A DNA stretch of 64,000 nucleotides from positions 62,001 to 126,000 of the forward strand of contig NZ_BCBA01000005.1 of assembly GCF_001320245.1 (NCBI RefSeq), read 5' to 3'. Within the stretch, counting starts at the first letter, position 1; each line of letters starts with the position of its first letter. The DNA comes from Pseudomonas sp. NBRC 111124 (GTDB taxonomy: Bacteria; Pseudomonadota; Gammaproteobacteria; Pseudomonadales; Pseudomonadaceae). Positions 1-8,942 of this stretch are shown one piece after another. Position numbers and translations under genes: made by a program. The notes beneath the pieces are model-generated. The model made no database searches and was not told where the DNA came from. It worked only from the letters and a program-made list of their open reading frames with translations.

Positions 1-2
1 TG

Positions 3-356
3 ATTGCCGACATCGGCCGTCTGAAGCTTGAGTTGCACGCCGCCGAGGCGCTGCTACGCAAGGCTGCGCGCGTACTCGACGAAGTCAATGCCGGGCCAAT
101 CGATGCAGCCGCTGCTGCGCGGGCGTCGATCGCCGTGGCCGAGGCCAAGGTGCTGACCACCGAGATCGCGCTGCAAGCCAGCGAGAAGCTGTTCGAGCTG
201 GCGGGCAGCCGCGCGAGCCTGGCCGAGTTCAACCTCGACCGGCATTGGCGCAATGCCCGCGTGCACACCCTTCACGACCCGGTGCGCTGGAAGTACCACG
301 CGGTTGGCGCTTACCACCTCAACGGCACCCTGCCTGCGCGGCATTCCTGGATCTGA
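3..356 (+). CDS. SfnB-family acyl-CoA dehydrogenase-like oxidoreductase (5' end outside window)
   Basis: Only the C-terminal ~117 residues are present; the frame is open to the left edge of the window. The segment is the C-terminal helical domain of an acyl-CoA dehydrogenase-fold flavoprotein. It ends in a block (NLDRHWRNARVHTLHDPVRW) shared exactly with the next gene, so the two are tandem paralogues. SfnB-type proteins belong to sulfur-starvation loci for dimethylsulfone and sulfonate use and are thought to act with reduced-flavin monooxygenases; the exact reaction is unknown to me. The gene is followed after 12 nt by its paralogue in the same direction, suggesting one operon. Family assignment is strong; substrate is unknown. 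Confidence 0.8.
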   Translation: MADIGRLKLELHAAEALLRKAARVLDEVNAGPIDAAAAARASIAVAEAKVLTTEIALQASEKLFELAGSRASLAEFNLDRHWRNARVHTLHDPVRWKYHAVGAYHLNGTLPARHSWI

Positions 357-368
357 CCTGAGGCGACC

Positions 369-1550
369 ATGACAACTTCCGTTATCACCAGTGACAGCCA
401 AGCCCTGGCTGCCGCCGAACATATCGCCCAGCAACTCAAACGCGACAGCGCCCTGCGCGACCGCGAACGTCGCCTGCCCCACGCCGAGCTGGAGCTGTTC
501 ACCCGCTCCGGCCTGTGGGCCATCAGCGTTCCCAAGGCCTTCGGCGGCGCGGGCGTATCCAACGTCACCCTGGCCCAGGTCATTGCCCGGATCGCCCAGG
601 CCGACGCCTCGCTCGGGCAGATTCCGCAGAACCACTTCTATGCCCTGGAAGTGCTACGGGTAAACGGCAACCCCGCGCAGCAGCAACGTCTTTACGCCGA
701 GGTGCTGGCCGGCCGCCGCTTCGGTAATGCCCTGGCCGAACTGGGCACGAAAACCGCTCACGACCGCACCACCCGCCTGACCCGCGACGGTGTCGGCTAC
801 CGCATCAACGGCCGCAAGTTCTACGCCACCGGCGCCCTCTACGCCCAGCGCATCCCGACTTCGGTGATCGATGATCAAGGCCGCCAGCAACTGGCCTTCG
901 TCCCCGCCGACAGCCAGGGCCTGCAGGTGATCGACGACTGGAGCGGCTTCGGCCAGCGCACCACCGGCAGCGGTTCGGTGACGTTCAACAACGTCTGGGT
1001 CGATGCCGACGACGTGGTGCCGTTCCAGAGCGCCTTCGAGCGCCCGACGCCGGTTGGCCCGCTGGCGCAGATCCTCCACGCAGCCATCGACACCGGTATC
1101 GCCCGCGCCGCCCTGGAGGATGCCCTGCACTTCGTGCGCACACGCAGCCGGCCTTGGGTCGACTCCGGCCTGGACAAGGCCAGCGACGACCCGCTGACCC
1201 TGAAAAGTTTCGGCCACCTGGTGATCCGCCTGCACGCCGCTGAAGCCTTGCTCGAACGCGCCGGCGAATACCTCGACCGCGCCCAGGCCGACAGCAATGC
1301 CGCCACCGTGGCAGCAGCCTCCATCGCCGTCGCCGAAGCACGGGCGATCAGCACGGAAGTATCGCTCGCCGCTGGCACCACGCTGTTCGAGCTGGCCGGC
1401 AGCCAGGCCACCCTGGCCGAGCACAACCTCGACCGCCACTGGCGCAACGCCCGCGTGCACACCCTGCACGACCCGGTGCGCTGGAAGTACCACGCCATCG
1501 GTAACTACTACCTGAACAACGAAAACCCACCACGCCGGGGGACCATCTGA
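369..1550 (+). CDS. SfnB-family sulfur acquisition oxidoreductase (acyl-CoA dehydrogenase fold)
   Basis: A 393-residue protein with the three-part acyl-CoA dehydrogenase layout: N-terminal helical domain (about 15-125), middle beta domain (about 125-225, starting near NALAELGTKT) and C-terminal helical domain (about 230-393). The start ATG follows a GAGG ribosome site. Its TGA overlaps the ATG of the following monooxygenase by one base (TGATG), so translation is probably coupled. Proteins of this family, named after SfnB of P. putida dimethylsulfone metabolism, are found in sulfate-starvation operons and are believed to supply or use reduced flavin in C-S bond cleavage. The substrate cannot be read from sequence. 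Confidence 0.82.
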   Translation: MTTSVITSDSQALAAAEHIAQQLKRDSALRDRERRLPHAELELFTRSGLWAISVPKAFGGAGVSNVTLAQVIARIAQADASLGQIPQNHFYALEVLRVNGNPAQQQRLYAEVLAGRRFGNALAELGTKTAHDRTTRLTRDGVGYRINGRKFYATGALYAQRIPTSVIDDQGRQQLAFVPADSQGLQVIDDWSGFGQRTTGSGSVTFNNVWVDADDVVPFQSAFERPTPVGPLAQILHAAIDTGIARAALEDALHFVRTRSRPWVDSGLDKASDDPLTLKSFGHLVIRLHAAEALLERAGEYLDRAQADSNAATVAAASIAVAEARAISTEVSLAAGTTLFELAGSQATLAEHNLDRHWRNARVHTLHDPVRWKYHAIGNYYLNNENPPRRGTI

Positions 1551-2941
1551 TGGCCAAGCAGATCCTGCTCAATGCCTTCAACATGAACTGCATCGGGCAC
1601 ATCAACCATGGCCTGTGGACCCACCCACGGGATACCTCGACCCAATACAAGACCCTGGAATACTGGACCGACCTGGCACGCCTGCTGGAGAGGGGGCTGT
1701 TCGATGGCCTGTTCATCGCCGATATCGTCGGTACCTACGACATCTACGGCAAGTCCGTCGACGTGACCCTGAAGGAGTCTATCCAGCTGCCGGTCAACGA
1801 CCCGCTGCTGCTGGTCTCGGCCATGGCCGCCGTCACCCGCCATCTGGGTTTCGGTCTCACCGCCAACCTCACCTACGAGGCGCCGTACCTGTTCGCCCGA
1901 CGCCTTTCCACCCTCGACCACCTGAGCAACGGCCGGGTCGGCTGGAACATCGTCACCGGTTACCTCGACAGCGCCGCCCGTGCCATGGGCCTGGAGCAGC
2001 AACCCGAGCACGACCGCCGCTACGACCAGGCCGACGAATACCTGCAGGTGCTGTACAAGCTCCTGGAAGGCAGCTGGGCCGATGACGCCGTGGTCAATGA
2101 CCGCCAACGCCGGGTGTACGCCGAGCCAGGCAAGGTGCGCAAAGTCCACCATCAGGGCGAGTTCTATACCGTCGAGGGTTACCACCTGTGCGAACCCTCG
2201 CCACAGCGCACGCCCGTTCTTTTTCAGGCGGGCAGTTCGCCCCGCGGCCTGGCCTTCGCCGGCAACCATGCCGAGTGCGTGTTCATCAGCGGCCAGGACA
2301 AGGCCGCCACCCGCGCCCAGGTCGACAAGGTTCGTGCGGCTGCCCAAGCCGCCGGCCGTGATCCGCAGGCGGTGAAGGTGTTCATGGGCATCACGGTGAT
2401 CGTCGCACCCACCGAGCAGCAGGCCCAGGCCAAATATGCCGAGTACCTGCAACATGCCAGCGCGGAAGCTGGCGTGGCGCACTTCGCCGCCTCTACCGGC
2501 ATCGACTTCGCCACCTATGGGCTGGACGAACCCATTGGCGCCAGCAAGGGCAACGCCATCCAGTCGGCCACCCGCCAGCTGCAGGAAAACGCCTGGACCC
2601 GCCGCCGCCTGCTGGAGCAACACGCCCTCGGCGGCCGCTATGTCACCCTGGTTGGCGCGCCCGATCAGGTAGCCGAACAGCTGATCGCCTGGATCGATGA
2701 AACCGGGCTGGACGGCTTCAACCTGACCCGCACCGTCACCCCGGAAAGCTACGAGGACTTCATCGAACTGGTGGTCCCGCAACTGCAGCAACGTGGCCGC
2801 TACAAGACCGCCTATGCCGACGGCACCCTGCGCGAGAAGCTGTTCGCCAGCGATCACCCGCACCTGCCTGCCGACCACCCGGGTTCCACCTACCGCAACA
2901 CCTCTACCCCTGCCCCGACTGGAGCCCTGCACCATGCTTGA
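1550..2941 (+). CDS. NtaA/SnaA/DszA-family FMNH2-dependent monooxygenase (LLM class)
   Basis: A 463-residue bacterial luciferase-like TIM-barrel monooxygenase. The N-terminus, and the NIVT motif at about residues 133-136 in GRVGWNIVTGYLDSAAR, are typical of the NtaA/SnaA/SoxA(DszA) branch. That branch uses reduced FMN from a separate reductase to oxidise aminopolycarboxylates, pristinamycin precursors or organosulfur compounds. Its position between sfnB-like genes and a methionine-type ABC importer points to oxidative desulfurisation of an imported organosulfur compound; that role is inferred. The 3' end overlaps metQ by 8 nt. No flavin reductase gene lies in this cluster, so FMNH2 must come from elsewhere. 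Confidence 0.85.
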   Translation: MAKQILLNAFNMNCIGHINHGLWTHPRDTSTQYKTLEYWTDLARLLERGLFDGLFIADIVGTYDIYGKSVDVTLKESIQLPVNDPLLLVSAMAAVTRHLGFGLTANLTYEAPYLFARRLSTLDHLSNGRVGWNIVTGYLDSAARAMGLEQQPEHDRRYDQADEYLQVLYKLLEGSWADDAVVNDRQRRVYAEPGKVRKVHHQGEFYTVEGYHLCEPSPQRTPVLFQAGSSPRGLAFAGNHAECVFISGQDKAATRAQVDKVRAAAQAAGRDPQAVKVFMGITVIVAPTEQQAQAKYAEYLQHASAEAGVAHFAASTGIDFATYGLDEPIGASKGNAIQSATRQLQENAWTRRRLLEQHALGGRYVTLVGAPDQVAEQLIAWIDETGLDGFNLTRTVTPESYEDFIELVVPQLQQRGRYKTAYADGTLREKLFASDHPHLPADHPGSTYRNTSTPAPTGALHHA

Positions 2942-3734
2942 GAAACTGTTCCGGCCTGTCGCGGCCATCGCCATTACCCTCGGCCTGTCCACCAGCGCCT
3001 TCGCTGCCGAACCGCTAAAAATCGGCACCACCGCCGCCTTCGCCATCCCCCTCGAGGCGGCAGTGGAAGAAGCCCACAAGCAAGGTCTGGAAGTGAAGCT
3101 GATCGAGTTCAGCGACTGGATCGCGCCGAATGTCAGCCTCAACAGCGGCGACATCGACGTGAACTACTTCCAGCACATCCCCTTCCTGGAGAACGCCAAG
3201 GCTGCGGCCGGCTTCAACCTGGTGCCCTATGCCCCCGGCATCATCAACAACGTCGGCCTGTACTCGAAGAAGTACAAAAGCTTCGCCGAACTGCCCGAAG
3301 GCGCCAGCGTGGCCATCGCCAACGACCCGATCAACAGCGGCCGCGGCCTGCAGCTGCTGGCCAAGGCCGGTTTGATCACCCTCAAACCGGGTGTCGGCTA
3401 CAAGGCCACCGAAGACGACATCGTCGCCAACCCGAAGAAACTAAAGATCCTGCAGGTCGAAGCGGTGCAACTGGTGCGCGCCTATGACGACGCCGACCTG
3501 GTGCAGGGCTACCCGGCCTACATCCGCCTGGCCAACAGTTTCGATGCCACTTCGGCGCTGCTGTTCGATGGCCTGGAGAACAAGGAATACGTGATCCAGT
3601 TCGTCATCCGCCCGCAAAGCAAGGACGACCCGCGCCTGGCCAAGTTCGTCGACATCTACCAACACTCGCCTGCCGTGCGTTCGGCACTGAACAAGGCCCA
3701 TGGCAACCTGTACCAGGCCGGTTGGGAAGGCTGA
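2934..3734 (+). CDS. metQ: MetQ/NlpA-family methionine-type substrate-binding protein
   Basis: A 266-residue periplasmic binding protein of the MetQ (NlpA) family. The start chosen is the ATG inside the end of the monooxygenase gene, because it gives a clean signal peptide with probable cleavage after AFA (residue 24). There is no Cys at the cleavage point, so unlike many MetQ proteins it should be soluble in the periplasm rather than a lipoprotein. The family signature [18 protein letters not shown]-like segment is present (here [13 protein letters not shown]). It is one base from metN. Substrate is probably methionine or a related organosulfur compound, given the adjacent monooxygenase. Confidence 0.9.
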   Translation: MLEKLFRPVAAIAITLGLSTSAFAAEPLKIGTTAAFAIPLEAAVEEAHKQGLEVKLIEFSDWIAPNVSLNSGDIDVNYFQHIPFLENAKAAAGFNLVPYAPGIINNVGLYSKKYKSFAELPEGASVAIANDPINSGRGLQLLAKAGLITLKPGVGYKATEDDIVANPKKLKILQVEAVQLVRAYDDADLVQGYPAYIRLANSFDATSALLFDGLENKEYVIQFVIRPQSKDDPRLAKFVDIYQHSPAVRSALNKAHGNLYQAGWEG

Positions 3735-3735
3735 C

Positions 3736-4845
3736 ATGAGCCAGGCCAACGCGCTCAGGGCGCCTACCGCACAACCATCGCCGTCAACGGCCCGGGAGCA
3801 GGCCCTGCGCCCGGAGGTCAACGAAGCCCACGTCCGCTTCATCGGGCTCGGCAAGACCTACCCTGGCCAGGCGCAACCCGCGCTGCACGGCATCGACCTG
3901 AACATCCGCCGCGGCGAGATCTTCGGCATCATCGGCCGCAGTGGCGCGGGCAAGTCGTCGCTGCTGCGCACCATCAACCGCCTCGAGCAACCGAGCCAGG
4001 GCCGCGTGCTGATCGACCAGGTGGACATCGCGCCGTTCGATGAAGACCGCCTGGTGGCGCTGCGCCGGCGCATCGGCATGATCTTCCAGCACTTCAACCT
4101 GATGTCGGCCAAGACCGTGTGGCAGAACGTCGAACTGCCGCTGAAGGTGGCGGGCGTGGCCAAGGCCGAGCGTCAGCATAAGGTCCGCGAGCTGCTGGAG
4201 CTGGTGGGCTTGCAGGACAAACATCACGTTTACCCGGCGCAGTTGTCCGGCGGCCAGAAGCAGCGGGTCGGCATCGCCCGAGCGCTGGTGCATGATCCCG
4301 AGATTCTGCTGTGCGATGAAGCCACCTCGGCGCTGGACCCGGAGACCACAGCCTCAATCCTTGAGCTGCTGCGCGACATCAACCAGCGCCTGGGCCTGAC
4401 CGTGGTGCTGATCACTCACGAAATGGCCGTGATCCGTGATATCTGCCAGCGCGTGGTGGTGCTGGAACGTGGCGCGGTCGTCGAACAAGGCGAGGTCTGG
4501 CGCGTGTTCGGCAGCCCACGCCATGAGGTCACCCGCACCCTTCTCGCGCCGCTGCAGACCAAGCTGCCTGCGGCATTGCAGGCAAACCTGCGGGCCAGCC
4601 CGGTGGGCCGTGACAGTGCGGTGGTACTCAAACTCACGCTGCTGGGCGAGCCGGCGCTGTCTGATCTGTTCGCCGAACTGGGCGGGCGCGTGCGCCTGCT
4701 GCAAGGTGGCGTGGAAACCATTGGCGAGCATGCGCTCGGGCAGCTGATCCTGTCGATCCAGGGCTCGCCGCATGACACCCATCAACTGCTCGAACGCGCC
4801 CGCCGTTGGGCCGAAGACGTGGAGGTACTGGGCCATGTGGTTTGA
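3736..4845 (+). CDS. metN: MetN-type ABC transporter ATP-binding protein
   Basis: A 369-residue ATPase of the methionine uptake family. Walker A GRSGAGKS lies at residues 67-74, the LSGGQ signature at 170-174 and Walker B LLCDE at 191-195. A C-terminal NIL-type regulatory domain (about 285-365) follows, as in MetN, where methionine inhibits uptake. The protein has about 30 extra N-terminal residues of low complexity before the usual start region. The ATG chosen is one base after metQ. The 3' end overlaps metI by 11 nt. It powers the importer formed with MetQ and MetI at the inner membrane. Confidence 0.92.
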   Translation: MSQANALRAPTAQPSPSTAREQALRPEVNEAHVRFIGLGKTYPGQAQPALHGIDLNIRRGEIFGIIGRSGAGKSSLLRTINRLEQPSQGRVLIDQVDIAPFDEDRLVALRRRIGMIFQHFNLMSAKTVWQNVELPLKVAGVAKAERQHKVRELLELVGLQDKHHVYPAQLSGGQKQRVGIARALVHDPEILLCDEATSALDPETTASILELLRDINQRLGLTVVLITHEMAVIRDICQRVVVLERGAVVEQGEVWRVFGSPRHEVTRTLLAPLQTKLPAALQANLRASPVGRDSAVVLKLTLLGEPALSDLFAELGGRVRLLQGGVETIGEHALGQLILSIQGSPHDTHQLLERARRWAEDVEVLGHVV

Positions 4846-5479
4846 TCGTTTGCTTGAAGGCCTGCTCGACACTCTGCTGATGGTGGGTGTGTCCTCGCTG
4901 GTTGCACTGCTGGTGGGGGTGCCGATGGCGGTGCTGCTGGTCACCAGTGACAAAGGCGGCATTTTTGAGGCCCCGTTGCTGAACCGCGTGCTGGGAGGCT
5001 TCGTCAACCTGTTCCGCTCGATTCCGTTCCTGATCCTGATGGTCGCGCTGATCCCCTTCACCCGGCTGGTGGTGGGGACCACCTACGGTGTGTGGGCCGC
5101 CGTGGTGCCACTGACCATCGCCGCGACGCCGTTCTTCGCACGGATCGCCGAGGTGAGCCTGCGCGAGGTCGACCATGGCTTGGTGGAGGCGGCGCAGGCC
5201 ATGGGCTGCCGGCGCTGGCACATCATCTGGCATGTACTGCTGCCCGAGGCGCTGCCGGGGATCGTCGGCGGGTTCACCATTACCTTGGTGACGCTGATCA
5301 ACTCGTCCGCCATGGCTGGGGCGATTGGCGCGGGAGGGCTGGGGGATATTGCCTATCGGTATGGGTATCAGCGCTTCGACAGCCAGATCATGTTGACCGT
5401 GATTGCCATGCTGGTGGCCTTGGTGGCGCTGATACAGCTGGGTGGCGACCGGTTGGCGAAAGGCTTGAACAAGCGTTGA
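4835..5479 (+). CDS. metI: MetI-type ABC transporter permease
   Basis: A 214-residue membrane permease with about five hydrophobic helices and a BPD_transp EAA-type loop near [21 protein letters not shown]. Length matches MetI (about 217). The start chosen is the ATG overlapping the end of metN, which begins the typical [13 protein letters not shown] helix. It forms the inner-membrane channel of the methionine-type importer and closes the operon that starts with the SfnB-like genes. A REP pair follows directly, between it and the convergent c-di-GMP gene. Confidence 0.92.
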   Translation: MWFDRLLEGLLDTLLMVGVSSLVALLVGVPMAVLLVTSDKGGIFEAPLLNRVLGGFVNLFRSIPFLILMVALIPFTRLVVGTTYGVWAAVVPLTIAATPFFARIAEVSLREVDHGLVEAAQAMGCRRWHIIWHVLLPEALPGIVGGFTITLVTLINSSAMAGAIGAGGLGDIAYRYGYQRFDSQIMLTVIAMLVALVALIQLGGDRLAKGLNKR

Positions 5480-5482
5480 ATT

Positions 5483-5571
5483 CTTCGCGGGCACGCCCGC
5501 TCCCACAGGGTTATCACAGCTCTCAGGAGCGTTGCAGTACCTGTGGGAGCGGGCGTGCCCGCGAAGAGGCC
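5483..5571. repeat. REP element pair (inverted)
   Basis: Two facing copies of the P. putida type REP: the left arm begins CTTCGCGGGCACGCCCGC and the right arm CTGTGGGAGCGGGCGTGCCC. They fill the gap between two convergent genes and run up to the stop codon of the right-hand one. Such pairs commonly form large hairpins at 3' ends. Confidence 0.9.
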
Positions 5572-5572
5572 A

Positions 5573-7468
5573 TCAGCCCCAGTGCAGATCTGCAGCCGGC
5601 ACCGGCCGCCCGAACCAGTACCCCTGCCCCAGCTGGCACTGCTGCTCCAGCAGGAACCGCGCCTGCTCCGCCTGCTCGATCCCCTCGGCATGCACCTGCA
5701 TGCCCATGCTCCGCGCCAGGGCGATGATCACCCGCACAATCGCGATATCATCATCATCCAGCGGCAAGCCGGCCACGAAGCCCTGGTCGATCTTCAACTT
5801 CTGCACCGGCAGGCGCTTGAGCCGCAGCAGCGACGAGTAGCCCGTGCCGAAATCATCGATGGCCAGGTTCAATCCCAGTTCGCGCAAGCGGTGCAGCTGC
5901 TCCAGCGCCACCTCCGGGTCTTCCATCACCGCACTTTCGGTCACTTCCAGCTCCAGCAGTGCCGGGTCCAGACCGGTTTCGTGCAACACATCGGCCACCT
6001 GCTGATACAACTCTCGCTGGCCGAACAAGCGGCTGGAAATGTTCACAGCAACGAACGCCAACGCGCGTCCATCCCTGCGCCACTGGACCATCTGCCGGCA
6101 GGCCTGGCGCAATACCCAGGCATCAATCTCGGCAATCAGCCCGGTGCGCTCGGCAATTGGGATGAACTCGCCCGGTGGCACCAGCCCGCGCTCCGGGTGC
6201 TGCCAGCGTACCAGTGCCTCAACGCCGACCATCCCCGCCGTGAACAGATCATGCACCGGCTGGAAGAACACCCGCAGCTCATCCTTGGCCAGCGCCCGGC
6301 GCAGCTCGCTCGCGGTTTCCACCCGATGCTGGGCATGGGCGGTCAGCTCTTCGGTGTACAGCGCATAGCAGGCACGGCCGTTGCCCTTGGCCTTGAACAG
6401 CGCTGAGTCGGCATTGCGCAACAGTTGCTCGGCGCTCAGGGCATCGTTGGGGAACAGGCTGATACCTACGCTGGCACTGATGAACAGGCGGTGGCCATCA
6501 AACTCGAAGGGCTCCCGCATGCGCTCGATGATGCCCTGCGCCAGCTTGCCGGCCTGGCCAACCTGCTGGCAGTTCTCGGCCAGTACGCCGAACTCGTCAC
6601 CGCCCAGGCGTGCCAGGGTCACGTTGCTGCCAACAACCTCACGCAGGCGCTCGCCAACCAGCTTGAGCAACTGGTCGCCGATGGTATGGCCAAGGCCGTC
6701 GTTGATGCTCTGAAAATGGTCCAGGTCGAGCAACAGCAAGGCACAGCCGCGCTTGTTGGCCTGGGCCGCAGCCAGCGCCTGCTCGGCGCGGTCGTTGAAC
6801 AGCAGACGGTTGGGCAGGCCGGTGAGCGGGTCATGGTGGGCCAAGTAGGCCAGTTCCTGCTCGGTGTGCTTGATCGCACTGATGTCGCTGAACACCGCCA
6901 CGTAATGGCTCAGCTCACCGCTGTCGTCGCGGATGGCGCAGATTGTCTGCCATTGGGGATAGATTTCACCGCTTTTGCGGCGGTTCCAGATCTCACCGCT
7001 CCATTCTCCTTTTTCGGCCAGGGTGGCATAGATCTGCTGGTAGAACGGCACGCCGTGACGGCCCGACTTGAACTTGCTGGGGCGATGGCCCAGCACTTCT
7101 TCCTGCTGGTAGCCGGTGATGCGCATGAAGGCGCGGTTGACGTGCACGATCAGGCCTTGGCGGTCAGTGACCAGCACGCCTTCCAGGGTACTGTCGAACA
7201 CCGCTGCGGCCATGCGCAGGCGTTCACGGTCCTCGCTGCGCAGGCGCGCACCGATACCGATGAAGTTAAGCAGGCGGGCGCGGGTCACGAAGATCAGCAA
7301 GGCGCTGACCAGTACCCACACCACCACGTTGATCTGCCGTCCCACGGTCAACGCCAGTGGGTCGTCAGACATACTGCGCAGGACCACCTCGGCCAGCACC
7401 AGCCAGAGGAACGAGAGCACCACATACAGCGCGGCCATGCGCAAGGCGTCGCGAACGGAAACAGACAT
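5573..7468 (-). CDS. Membrane PAS-GGDEF-EAL c-di-GMP protein (PipA-like)
   Basis: A 631-residue inner-membrane signalling protein. Two N-terminal helices (about 5-65) are followed by a PAS domain (about 80-200), a GGDEF domain with intact GGDEF at about residue 289, and an EAL domain with intact EAL at about 420. No RxxD inhibitory site precedes the GGDEF. It could make or break c-di-GMP; EAL activity is likely. In P. aeruginosa the gene next to desA is the phosphodiesterase gene pipA, so orthology is plausible. An upstream ATG at 7504 overlaps a TATAAT box (7503-7508), so the ATG at 7468 was chosen. It is divergent from desA. Confidence 0.88.
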   Translation of the reverse strand: MSVSVRDALRMAALYVVLSFLWLVLAEVVLRSMSDDPLALTVGRQINVVVWVLVSALLIFVTRARLLNFIGIGARLRSEDRERLRMAAAVFDSTLEGVLVTDRQGLIVHVNRAFMRITGYQQEEVLGHRPSKFKSGRHGVPFYQQIYATLAEKGEWSGEIWNRRKSGEIYPQWQTICAIRDDSGELSHYVAVFSDISAIKHTEQELAYLAHHDPLTGLPNRLLFNDRAEQALAAAQANKRGCALLLLDLDHFQSINDGLGHTIGDQLLKLVGERLREVVGSNVTLARLGGDEFGVLAENCQQVGQAGKLAQGIIERMREPFEFDGHRLFISASVGISLFPNDALSAEQLLRNADSALFKAKGNGRACYALYTEELTAHAQHRVETASELRRALAKDELRVFFQPVHDLFTAGMVGVEALVRWQHPERGLVPPGEFIPIAERTGLIAEIDAWVLRQACRQMVQWRRDGRALAFVAVNISSRLFGQRELYQQVADVLHETGLDPALLELEVTESAVMEDPEVALEQLHRLRELGLNLAIDDFGTGYSSLLRLKRLPVQKLKIDQGFVAGLPLDDDDIAIVRVIIALARSMGMQVHAEGIEQAEQARFLLEQQCQLGQGYWFGRPVPAADLHWG

Positions 7469-7616
7469 GTCGGGAGGGAAAGCCCATAAAAAAGGATGGG
7501 GCATTATAAAGGCTGAAACATGCCGTGACTTCCTATCTGAAAGGGTGACTGGTTTTATTTCCCCGCCAAGGGATAATCACCCCCTTCTCCCTGCAATCCC
7601 GAGGGCTTCTACCCCT

Positions 7617-8801
7617 ATGTGGTACAACGGTCTGCTCGACTTGTCGGCCTGGCAACTGGTTGGCGTTACCCTGCTGATGACCCACGTGACCATCGTCAGC
7701 GTCACCATCTACCTGCACCGCTACTCCGCCCATCGTGCGCTGGAGCTCAACGGCGCGCTCAAGCATTTCTTCCGCTTCTGGCTATGGCTGACCACGGCCC
7801 AGAACACCCGCGAATGGACGGCCGTGCACCGCAAGCACCACGCCAAGTGCGAAACCCAGGACGACCCGCACAGCCCGGTGTACAAGGGCCTCGGCACGGT
7901 GCTACGCAAGGGCGCCGAGCTCTACCGCGAAGAGGCACGCAACCCCGAGACCCTGCGCATCTACGGCAAGAACTGCCCGGAAGACTGGATCGAACGCAAC
8001 CTCTACTCACGGTACAAGCTCGGCGGCATCGTGCTGATGGCGGCCATCGACCTGCTGTTGTTCGGCACCGCCGGCATCACCATCTGGGCAGTGCAGATGA
8101 TGTGGATTCCGTTCTGGGCCGCCGGCGTGGTCAACGGCCTGGGCCACGCGGTGGGCTACCGCAATTTCGAATGCCGTGACGCCGCCACCAACCTTGTGCC
8201 GTGGGGCATCGTCATCGGTGGTGAAGAGCTGCACAACAACCACCACACCTACCCCAACTCGGCCAAGCTCTCGGTCAAGCGCTGGGAGTTCGACATGGGC
8301 TGGGCCTGGATTCGCCTGTTCTGCCTGCTGCGCCTGGCCAAGGTGCAACGCGTGGCGCCTATCGCCCACCGCGTGGAGGGCAAGGCCAGCCTGGACATGG
8401 ACACCGCCATGGCCATCCTCAACAACCGTTTCCAGATCATGGCCCAGTACCGCAAGCTGGTGATCGGCCCGCTGGTAAAACAGGAACTGGCCAAGGTCGA
8501 TGCCTCGGTACGCCACCGTTTCCGCCGTGCCAAGCGTCTGCTGTCGCGTGAAACCAGCCTGCTGGAAGACCGCCACCATGTGCGCATCGAGGGCATGCTC
8601 GCCCACAGCCAGGCGCTGAAGACCATCTATGAGAAGCGCCTGGCCTTGCAACAGATCTGGGCCCGCACCAGCGCCAACGGCCATGACATGCTGGCGGCCA
8701 TGAAGGACTGGGTGCACGAGGCCGAGGCCAGCGGTATCCATGCCCTGCACGACTTCGCAGCACAGCTGAAGACTTACTCCCTGCGCCCCACCTGCGCCTG
8801 A
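7617..8801 (+). CDS. desA: Membrane acyl-lipid delta-9 fatty acid desaturase
   Basis: A 394-residue integral membrane desaturase. The three histidine boxes of the di-iron centre are visible: HRYSAH (34-39), HRKHH (71-75) and HNNHH (about 206-210). It should introduce a cis double bond into acyl chains of membrane phospholipids, using an electron donor encoded elsewhere. In P. aeruginosa the DesA homologue acts in aerobic unsaturated lipid synthesis. A long C-terminal cytosolic part (about 270-394), rich in charged helices, follows the catalytic core. The start is the ATG at the first histidine-box-containing domain; longer in-frame extensions overlap the divergent gene. A hairpin follows the stop. 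Confidence 0.92.
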   Translation: MWYNGLLDLSAWQLVGVTLLMTHVTIVSVTIYLHRYSAHRALELNGALKHFFRFWLWLTTAQNTREWTAVHRKHHAKCETQDDPHSPVYKGLGTVLRKGAELYREEARNPETLRIYGKNCPEDWIERNLYSRYKLGGIVLMAAIDLLLFGTAGITIWAVQMMWIPFWAAGVVNGLGHAVGYRNFECRDAATNLVPWGIVIGGEELHNNHHTYPNSAKLSVKRWEFDMGWAWIRLFCLLRLAKVQRVAPIAHRVEGKASLDMDTAMAILNNRFQIMAQYRKLVIGPLVKQELAKVDASVRHRFRRAKRLLSRETSLLEDRHHVRIEGMLAHSQALKTIYEKRLALQQIWARTSANGHDMLAAMKDWVHEAEASGIHALHDFAAQLKTYSLRPTCA

Positions 8802-8813
8802 CAGCCGCTGATC

Positions 8814-8838
8814 GGCACGCCCTGCAACGGGGCGTGCC
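8814..8838 (+). terminator. Hairpin after desA (possible terminator)
   Basis: Arms GGCACGCCC and GGGCGTGCC pair over 9 bp with a 7-nt loop, 12 nt after the desA stop. There is no clear U-tract, so termination strength is uncertain. Confidence 0.5.
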
Positions 8839-8942
8839 TGCTGGAACTTCCCCCCTGAAAATCGACTCGAACGCGGTACATCGCCCGCGTGGCGGGCCGG
8901 TTCGTGGCCGCGCGCCTCATCGTCGAGAACTGCTCCGTGCTC

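Noticed and set aside
5573-7504. Start of the PAS-GGDEF-EAL gene at 7504
   Set aside because: That ATG overlaps a TATAAT box on the same strand, so transcription would begin downstream of it.
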